Part shown: in pieces, positions 24,431 to 29,985 of the stretch
Layout of the letters: each line of letters opens with the position of its first letter
How positions within the stretch are numbered: the stretch's first letter is position 1
Assembly: GCA_027451645.1 (NCBI GenBank)
Contig: DAIDIX010000002.1
Location: 1-29,985, forward strand
DNA from: Candidatus Dormiibacterota bacterium
Lineage (GTDB): Bacteria > Chloroflexota > Dormibacteria > Aeolococcales > Aeolococcaceae
DNA length: 29,985 bases
Direction of reading: 5' to 3'
Translations under genes and position numbers: made by a program
The notes under the pieces: generated by a model
Databases searched by the model: none
Told to the model about the DNA's origin: nothing
Seen by the model: the letters and a program-made list of their open reading frames with translations, nothing else

Positions 24431-24507
24431 TGGGGTGGCCAGGGGGATTTGAACCCTCGACCTCCAGGGCCACAACCTGGCACTCTAACCAACTGAGCTA
24501 TGGCCAC
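24431..24507 (-). tRNA. tRNA-His (anticodon GTG)
   Basis: Minus strand. The acceptor is GTGGCCA with TGGCCAC, the D-stem GCTC/GAGT, the anticodon stem CCAGG/CCTGG with loop TTGTGGC, and the T-arm GAGGG-TTCAAAT-CCCCC. The discriminator is C73 and a CCA tail is encoded. A G directly before position 1 (base 24508) provides the G-1 that histidyl-tRNA synthetase needs and pairs with C73. Confidence 0.96.
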
Positions 24508-24564
24508 CACACAGAACCCTATTATGACATCCTGCAGGGGTGCTGCATGCATGCGGAGCTGCTG

Positions 24565-25380
24565 TTACGTGACCTCCCAGAGGCCACGTTTGGCAAGGAC
24601 AGACCTCAGGAGAGCTGGAAAGTCAGTCATGATTCCATCAATCCCAAGGTCGAGGAGATGCTCCATCGATTGCGCGTCGTTGATGGTCCAAGCATGGACA
24701 GGAAGACTGCTTCTGTGAGCAGCCTCAATGAATGAGGGGGTCAGGATCGGGATGCCATAAAAGCTCATGGGAACCTGAATGCAGTCTGCATCATGATGGG
24801 CCATCCGGTGGAACAGAACGGAGCGGATCCTGGCATCAAGAACTGCCCTGGGTCCCATGGAGGTCGCAATGCGACCATGCGTATGGATCCGGAACCTGGC
24901 AAGCCTTGCATCATTGAAGGATCCAACGCAGATGCGCTCTTCAAGGTGGTGCGTACGGATAATGCGGATGAGAGGAACTATGCATGCATCATGCTTGAGA
25001 TCGAGATTGAACCTGCAGTCAGGGAAGGTGGTGACAAGTTCAACAAGGGTTGGAATGCCGAGCTCTCCAGTGCCACTGCTTTCGTGCGATGGGAGACCGG
25101 GTTCCGCAGGATCCCTGAGATGAAGGGATTGGAGTTCACGGTAGGTACAGTCCTGGATTGTTCCCGGAATGCCTGCAATGCGGTCGAGATGGTCATCATG
25201 GAAAGCAACCACAACACCATCACGTGTTGCATGGAGATCGGTTTCGAAGTAGCGGAACCCTGCATCATACGCGGCCTGGAAGGCAGGAATTGTGTTTTCC
25301 AGCGTCGTTTCGCTTCCACCACGATGGGCAAAGGGAAGGAAGGCGGTCTGACCGAAAAACGGCAACGTGCACTTGACCAT
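24565..25380 (-). CDS. Glycerophosphodiester phosphodiesterase
   Basis: This enzyme cleaves glycerophosphodiesters to glycerol 3-phosphate and an alcohol. The 271-aa TIM-barrel protein shows AHRGGSETTLENTIPAF (H19, R20), RYFETDLHATRDGVVVAFHD, FNLDLKHD and a final HAWTINDAQSMEHLLDLGID with GIMTDFP. No signal peptide is visible, so it is likely cytosolic (UgpQ-like). ATG 25380 has no close ribosome binding site. An in-frame TTG at 25398 directly follows GGGAGGA and would add six residues, so the start is unsure. The gene diverges from the succinate dehydrogenase operon. Confidence 0.93.
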   Translation of the reverse strand: MVKCTLPFFGQTAFLPFAHRGGSETTLENTIPAFQAAYDAGFRYFETDLHATRDGVVVAFHDDHLDRIAGIPGTIQDCTYRELQSLHLRDPAEPGLPSHESSGTGELGIPTLVELVTTFPDCRFNLDLKHDACIVPLIRIIRTHHLEERICVGSFNDARLARFRIHTHGRIATSMGPRAVLDARIRSVLFHRMAHHDADCIQVPMSFYGIPILTPSFIEAAHRSSLPVHAWTINDAQSMEHLLDLGIDGIMTDFPALLRSVLAKRGLWEVT

Positions 25381-25491
25381 ATGTTCAGCGTACGGCAATC
25401 CTCCCGTCTCTGCTCAGGCACATGGCCAATCCTCTGCGCTACGATGTTGTGGTCATATTGCATGGTCTTCTGATGTGTCAGGGAGGAACGG

Positions 25492-26268
25492 ATGGCGCAA
25501 GATGCTACGACCAAGTGGACTCCACCAGAGCACACTGGTCTTGCCAAGGAAAGTGCTTTCCAGCGTCTGAGACGGCGTGCACCATGGTGGCTCCTGCCAC
25601 TGACTGTGGTGACAGTTCTCTCAGCATTCATCGTGTATGGCATGTGGACTGCGTTCTTTGGAGGCAAGGTCTACAGTGCACCCTACCTTTCGCCGTTCTA
25701 TTCGCCGCAGATCTGGTGGAATGGTCCAGTGACACCAGCTCTCTGGGTGCTTCCTTTCCCGCTCCTCTTCCGGGCAACGTGCTACTACTACCGGAAGGCG
25801 TATTACCGGTCCTTCTTCTGGGACCCTCCGGCATGCGCAGTCGGGGAAGCGAGGAAAAAGCCGTACAAGGGTGAGACGAGGTTCCCACTCTTTCTCAGCA
25901 ATCTGCACAGGTATGCGATGTACCTTGCTGTCATTGTTCTCATCTTCCTGTGGATTGATGCTGTTGCTGCCTTCGACCTCAATGGGCATTTCTATTTCGG
26001 CCTTGGCACAGCAATCATGGTCATCAACTGCATCTTCCTCTCCGCATACACGTTCGGCTGCCACTCTGTACGGCATCTCGTTGGTGGATGTGTTGACTGC
26101 TACTCGCGCGTTCGGGGTGGGGCAAAGCGGTATGAAGGCTGGAAATTCATTACAAGGCTCAATGAGCACCATGCAATGTGGGCATGGCTCAGCCTCTTCA
26201 GTGTCGTAGCAACAGATGTCTACATCCGGCTCGTGATGACAGGCATCATCATTGATCCTCACTTTTAG
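25492..26268 (+). CDS. Succinate dehydrogenase membrane anchor subunit, actinobacterial type
   Basis: The 258-aa membrane protein lies directly before sdhA and sdhB. It has about five hydrophobic helices and the strings YLSPFYSP, PFPLLFRATCYYYRKAYYRS and FWDPPACAV, then ETRFPLFLSNLHRYAMYL, which I know from the large SDH-associated membrane subunit of actinobacteria. Conserved-looking His in helices (LHRY, CHSVRH, NEHHAMW) are candidates for heme ligands. It should anchor the enzyme and pass electrons to quinone. GGGAGG at 25481-25486 is 5 bases before the ATG. No second anchor gene is present, so this single protein probably replaces SdhC and SdhD. Confidence 0.82.
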   Translation: MAQDATTKWTPPEHTGLAKESAFQRLRRRAPWWLLPLTVVTVLSAFIVYGMWTAFFGGKVYSAPYLSPFYSPQIWWNGPVTPALWVLPFPLLFRATCYYYRKAYYRSFFWDPPACAVGEARKKPYKGETRFPLFLSNLHRYAMYLAVIVLIFLWIDAVAAFDLNGHFYFGLGTAIMVINCIFLSAYTFGCHSVRHLVGGCVDCYSRVRGGAKRYEGWKFITRLNEHHAMWAWLSLFSVVATDVYIRLVMTGIIIDPHF

Positions 26269-26277
26269 GAACTGACG

Positions 26278-28026
26278 ATGGAAACTCCTGAAATACGTTC
26301 GTGCGATGTCCTCGTCATCGGTGCTGGTGGCGCAGGGATGCGTGCAGCCATTGCTGCAACTGAGGCAGGGTGCTCGACAATTGTCGTCACGAAGTCACTT
26401 CTTGGCAAGGCACATACTGTCATGGCTGAAGGTGGCATTGCAGCAGCACTTGGCAATGTCGATCCCGATGATGACTGGAAGGTCCATTTCGCCGACACCA
26501 TGCTTGGTGGACAGCTCCTCAACAACTGGCGCATGGTCGAGATATATGCGCATGAGGTCATTGACAGGGTGAGGGAACTTGAGAACTGGGGCGGCCTCTT
26601 TGACAGGACACCTTCAGGGGGAATCATGCAGCGGGCATTTGGTGCCCATTCCTGGAAGCGACTCTGCCATGTCGGAGACAGAACTGGTCTTGAACTCATC
26701 CGCACGTGCCAGGACAGGCTCACTGCAACCGGGAAGGCTGACGTGTGCATGGAGTACACGCTTACGAAGCTTGTCCGTAGTGGAGACCGTGTTGTCGGTG
26801 CAATCGGCTACAAGCGGAGCGATGGCGGCTTTGTTGTCATCAAGGCAAAGGCTGTTGTCCTTGCTACTGGGGGCTGGGGCAAGATGTACCGATATACCTC
26901 GAATTCCTGGGAGGGGACTGGGGACGGTGCAGCCATGGCATATGAGGTGGGAGCTGAACTCCTTGACATGGAGTTCATCCAGTTTCACCCAACGGGCATG
27001 ATCTGGCCTCCGGGTGCACGAGGAATCCTCGTGACTGAGGCAGTTCGTGGAGAAGGCGGTTACCTCTACAACAGTGAGGGCAAGCGCTTCATGTTCGAGT
27101 ACGATCCGAAGAAGCTTGAGCTCAGTTCCCGTGATGTCGTAGCACGTTCCATCTACAAGGAAGTGAAGGCAGGAAGAGGAACGCCACATGGTGGTGCATA
27201 CCTCGACATCCGGCACCGTGGTGCAGAGTACATCAAGAAGAAGCTCCCATCCATGCATGAGCAGTTCCATGCACTCGCAGCTGTCGACATCACAAAGGAG
27301 CCAATGGAAGTTGCTCCCACGATCCACTACACCATGGGTGGGATCAAGGTGGATGCAGAAACTGCAGCTTCCACAGTTCCAGGACTCTATGCAGCTGGTG
27401 AAGTTGCAGGTGGCCTCCACGGAGCGAACAGGCTTGGCGGAAACTCCCTTGGAGACATCCTCGTGTTCGGCAGGCGGGCTGGCGAGGCTGCTGCAGACTG
27501 GGCGAAATCCCATGAGGAAGGCTCGGTGTCTGATGCTGAGCTGGATGCTGAGCAGAAACGGGTTCTCCAGCCGCTAGCTACTCCGGAGAAGGGGGAAGGG
27601 GAGAATCCCTACCTCCTTCACGAGGCACTCCAGTGGGCCATGCAGGACGATGCAGGAATTGCACGTACGGAAGAGTCGCTCAACAGGTCTCTTACAGCCA
27701 TTCAGGAGATCAAGGAGCGTGCAAAGAACATGCATGTTCCCGGAGGCAGGACTATGAATCCGGGCTGGCATACCTGCAGGGATGTGGAGTCCATGCTCAC
27801 GGTGTCCGAGGCGATTGTGCGCAGCGCAATCGAGCGTCGTGAGAGCCGTGGTTCGCAGTGGCGGCTCGACTACCTCGAGAAAGATCCAGAGCAGGCGAAG
27901 GTGAACTATGTCACATACAAGAACGGCGACAGCATGTCTGTGAAGCCAGTTCCGCATGATCCCCTTCCGAAGGAGAAGGAGGAGCTGCTTCACCATTCGC
28001 GGTTCTTTGAGGAGAAGAAGGCATGA
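26278..28026 (+). CDS. sdhA: Succinate dehydrogenase/fumarate reductase flavoprotein subunit
   Basis: The 582-aa product is the catalytic FAD subunit oxidising succinate to fumarate. DVLVIGAGGAGMRAAIAA is the N-terminal dinucleotide fold. H46 in KAHTVMAEGGIAAALG is the covalent FAD site. QFHPTGM, the active-site RGEGGYL, HYTMGGI and GGLHGANRLGGNSLGDILVF follow in order, and the C-terminal helical domain contains the usual ARTEESL. The length is typical. The ATG lies 9 bases after the anchor gene with AGGA upstream, and the stop overlaps sdhB as ATGA. Direction (SDH or fumarate reductase) cannot be told from sequence; the neighbouring mdh fits an oxidative TCA role. Confidence 0.97.
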   Translation: METPEIRSCDVLVIGAGGAGMRAAIAATEAGCSTIVVTKSLLGKAHTVMAEGGIAAALGNVDPDDDWKVHFADTMLGGQLLNNWRMVEIYAHEVIDRVRELENWGGLFDRTPSGGIMQRAFGAHSWKRLCHVGDRTGLELIRTCQDRLTATGKADVCMEYTLTKLVRSGDRVVGAIGYKRSDGGFVVIKAKAVVLATGGWGKMYRYTSNSWEGTGDGAAMAYEVGAELLDMEFIQFHPTGMIWPPGARGILVTEAVRGEGGYLYNSEGKRFMFEYDPKKLELSSRDVVARSIYKEVKAGRGTPHGGAYLDIRHRGAEYIKKKLPSMHEQFHALAAVDITKEPMEVAPTIHYTMGGIKVDAETAASTVPGLYAAGEVAGGLHGANRLGGNSLGDILVFGRRAGEAAADWAKSHEEGSVSDAELDAEQKRVLQPLATPEKGEGENPYLLHEALQWAMQDDAGIARTEESLNRSLTAIQEIKERAKNMHVPGGRTMNPGWHTCRDVESMLTVSEAIVRSAIERRESRGSQWRLDYLEKDPEQAKVNYVTYKNGDSMSVKPVPHDPLPKEKEELLHHSRFFEEKKA

Positions 28027-28841
28027 CGGACGCAGCAGAAGCCACGACAGACATCCGCCACACCCAGGATGGAAGGACTGGACGTACAGTCCACTTCTCC
28101 GTTTTCCGGGGTGTCCCTGGTGCCAATGCGTCGTATGTGACATATGATGTGCCGGAAGTCGAGGGCATGGTGGTGCTTGATGCAATCCACTACATCCAGA
28201 AGAATCTCGACATGGATCTTGCCTGTCGCTGGAACTGCAAGGCAGCAAAATGCGGCTCATGCAGTGCTGAGGTGAATGGCCATCCCGTACTCATGTGCAA
28301 GACCCGTGTTGATGATCTGCCTGAGGGAACGATTACTGTTGCACCGATGAAGACCTTCCCGCTTGTCAAGGATCTTGTCACGGATGTCTCGCGGAACTAC
28401 AAGGTGAATGCTTCAATAACACCGTTCACTCCCAGAAAGGATGAACCCACACCGTGGAACATCAAGCAGCATGACATCGAGCGGCTCTACGAATTCCGGA
28501 AGTGCATCGAGTGCTTCCTGTGCATGGATGTCTGCCATATTCTCCGGAACCATGATCTCCATGAGGAATACTATGGTCCACGGTACTTTGTCCGCATGGC
28601 AGGACTCGAGATGCACCCAATGGATGATGCTGACAGGACAGAGGAAATCCGTACCGAGGGCGGGATTGGATTCTGCAACATCACAAAGTGCTGCACTGAT
28701 GTGTGCCCGGAGCACATCCACATCACCGACAACGCAATCATCCCGATGAAGGAGCGTGTTGCGGACCGGCACTGGGATCCCATCAGGAGAATGTTCACAA
28801 AGAAGAAGGAGTCTGCGAAGCCTGGTACTGCTGCAGAGTAG
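28023..28841 (+). CDS. sdhB: Succinate dehydrogenase iron-sulfur subunit
   Basis: The 272-aa product carries three clusters from FAD towards quinone. The [2Fe-2S] ligands are in CRWNCKAAKCGSCSAEV with a later Cys in VLMCKTR. The first C-terminal set is RKCIECFLCMDVCH, and the third is FCNITKCCTDVCPEHI. The Pro that usually follows the fourth Cys of the first C-terminal set is replaced by His here. The N-terminus has about 20 extra residues before the ferredoxin-like domain. The short tail is basic then Ala-rich. The ATG overlaps the sdhA stop. The gene ends 44 bases before a strong hairpin. Confidence 0.97.
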   Translation: MTDAAEATTDIRHTQDGRTGRTVHFSVFRGVPGANASYVTYDVPEVEGMVVLDAIHYIQKNLDMDLACRWNCKAAKCGSCSAEVNGHPVLMCKTRVDDLPEGTITVAPMKTFPLVKDLVTDVSRNYKVNASITPFTPRKDEPTPWNIKQHDIERLYEFRKCIECFLCMDVCHILRNHDLHEEYYGPRYFVRMAGLEMHPMDDADRTEEIRTEGGIGFCNITKCCTDVCPEHIHITDNAIIPMKERVADRHWDPIRRMFTKKKESAKPGTAAE

Positions 28842-28885
28842 GGAGCAGCAGAACGCTCAGGCCCAGCATTCAATAATCACAAAAA

Positions 28886-28919
28886 AAGAGGAGAGGTTCC
28901 TTGCGGGACCTCTCCTCTT
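28886..28919 (-). terminator. Terminator between convergent sdhB and mdh, probably bidirectional
   Basis: AAGAGGAGAGGTTCC pairs with GGGACCTCTCCTCTT around a TTGC loop (15 pairs, one G-U). On the minus strand the stem is followed by seven T (bases 28881-28887 on plus are A, two of them in the stem base), an excellent intrinsic terminator for mdh. On the plus strand it is followed by CGTATTTCC, so it may also stop sdhB transcripts less efficiently. Confidence 0.88.
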
Positions 28920-28942
28920 CGTATTTCCAGTTTGACTTTCTG

Positions 28943-29935
28943 CTAGGCGAGAAGTGCTGCAGGTGTGAGTTCCCGGATGCCAAGTTCCTGCACGCTCTGA
29001 TCCACTACAGTAAGCAGGTCCCGTACAGCTTCCGCGGACTTGTGGAGTGCTGCAGTCTCATCGGAGTTGAGTTCAACCGGGAAGACCCGCTCAAGTCCTC
29101 TGGAACTCAGCTGGCAGGGCACACCTGTGAACACGCCATGGATGCCATATTCTCCCTCAAGGTAGACACTCACAGGAAGAACAGCATGGCTATCGAGAAC
29201 GATGGCATCAACCATCTGGCTTACTGCTGCACTTGGTGCATAGTACGCACTTCCGGACTTCAGGAGGCCAACGATTTCCGCTCCACCATCGCGGGTGCGC
29301 TGGACGATAGATGCAAGACGGTCCTTGCTGATGAGATCCTCAACGCAGACACCACCAACAGTCGTAAGGCGGGTGAGTGGCACCATGGTGTCACCATGGC
29401 CACCGATGACATATGCCTGGATGTCATTGCGGGAGACCTTGAGCTCCTCAGCGATGAAGGTGCGGAAGCGTGCAGTATCGAGGATCCCTGCCATGCCGAT
29501 GACGCGTTCCCGTGGGAAGCCGCTTGCTGCCATTGCAACATGCGCCATTGCATCAAGCGGATTGCTTACAACAACGAAAATGGATTTTGGGGAGTGCTTA
29601 GCAGCATTCCGGGCAACAGAGGCGACAATCTTTGCATTCGTCTGGACGAGATCATCCCTGGACATTCCCGGCTTCCGTGGCATGCCACTCGTAATGACGA
29701 CGATATCGGAGTTGGCTGTCGGTTCCCAGCCCGAGTCATCGGTGACAGTCACACCAGTGAGTGTGGAATCGAAGCCGACAACAGGACCAGCTTCTGCAAG
29801 ATCCAGGGCCTTGCCCTGGGGCATGCCTTCGATGACATCGACAAGAACAATGTCTGCGTAGTTCCGTTCTGCAAGACGGAGCGCAGTCGTTGCGCCCACA
29901 TTGCCTGCACCGATGACTGTGATCTTCATTCTCAT
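28943..29935 (-). CDS. mdh: Malate dehydrogenase (LDH-like type)
   Basis: The 330-aa product oxidises malate to oxaloacetate with NAD. The Rossmann loop is VIGAGNVG (residues 7-14). The substrate loop SGMPRKPGMSRDDL has Arg where lactate dehydrogenases have Gln, which decides for MDH. VVSNPLDAM and the catalytic GGHGDTMVPL follow. It belongs to the LDH-like MDH group common in Chloroflexota, Firmicutes and archaea. ATG 29935 has GAGGT 8 bases upstream; a second in-frame ATG at 29929 is less well placed. The C-terminus is about 15 residues longer than usual. It converges on sdhB. Confidence 0.96.
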   Translation of the reverse strand: MRMKITVIGAGNVGATTALRLAERNYADIVLVDVIEGMPQGKALDLAEAGPVVGFDSTLTGVTVTDDSGWEPTANSDIVVITSGMPRKPGMSRDDLVQTNAKIVASVARNAAKHSPKSIFVVVSNPLDAMAHVAMAASGFPRERVIGMAGILDTARFRTFIAEELKVSRNDIQAYVIGGHGDTMVPLTRLTTVGGVCVEDLISKDRLASIVQRTRDGGAEIVGLLKSGSAYYAPSAAVSQMVDAIVLDSHAVLPVSVYLEGEYGIHGVFTGVPCQLSSRGLERVFPVELNSDETAALHKSAEAVRDLLTVVDQSVQELGIRELTPAALLA

Positions 29936-29985
29936 GGTGAGTACCTCAATGAGACGGACATGAAAGGGGTGATTTCTCTTCGATT

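Noticed and set aside
24793..25473. Plus-strand open frame opposite the glycerophosphodiesterase gene
   Set aside because: No motif or ribosome binding site; the minus-strand enzyme has complete catalytic motifs.
26614..27513. Minus-strand open frame of 299 codons opposite sdhA
   Set aside because: A shadow of sdhA with high Cys, His and Ser and no domain.

Overview
The window reads as a chromosomal segment of a free-living bacterium of roughly 55% GC (estimated by eye). Its gene content suggests a Terrabacteria lineage, perhaps Chloroflexota or Dormibacterota. The clues are a short EF-Ts (213 aa), an LDH-type malate dehydrogenase, an actinobacterial-style succinate dehydrogenase membrane subunit, TadE/TadG-type pilin-like proteins and several lipoproteins. 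This placement is an inference from protein character, not from a marker search.

Left part (1-8.6 kb): a cell-surface module. It holds the C-terminal end of a secreted-looking protein, a lipoprotein, a TadG-like protein, two TadE-like proteins in overlapping reading frames, a 662-aa secreted protein extremely rich in Tyr and Trp, and a strong hairpin. Beyond the hairpin lie a membrane-anchored protein with repeated W-N-G motifs that overlaps a DUF4352-like lipoprotein gene, then a convergent DUF3558-like lipoprotein gene. Most of these have no clear function, and this is the least explained stretch.

Middle part (8.8-20.4 kb): two small uncharacterised proteins, then topA preceded by a 17-bp perfect palindrome. 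A long, tightly packed housekeeping operon follows: rpsB-tsf-pyrH-frr-uppS-cdsA-dxr-rseP-ispG, ending with a small superinfection-immunity-like membrane protein. It combines translation (S2, EF-Ts, ribosome recycling), UMP supply, isoprenoid precursors (dxr, ispG), undecaprenyl-PP synthesis (uppS), CDP-diacylglycerol synthesis (cdsA) and intramembrane proteolysis (rseP). The start of uppS is anomalous.

Right part (20.4-30 kb): on the minus strand, an ExoD-family protein and a 14-helix drug-efflux-type MFS transporter. Divergent from the transporter is a PadR regulator gene with a frameshift, coupled to a HAAS-like membrane protein gene. Then come tRNA-His(GTG) and tRNA-Arg(TCT), a glycerophosphodiester phosphodiesterase, and a succinate dehydrogenase operon (membrane subunit, sdhA, sdhB). 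The last convergent gene is mdh, which shares a terminator region with sdhB. SDH and MDH catalyse neighbouring TCA-cycle steps.

No CRISPR array, insertion sequence, rRNA or replication origin was seen. No gene-free stretch exceeds about 300 bases if the small gene at 9342-9575 is accepted.
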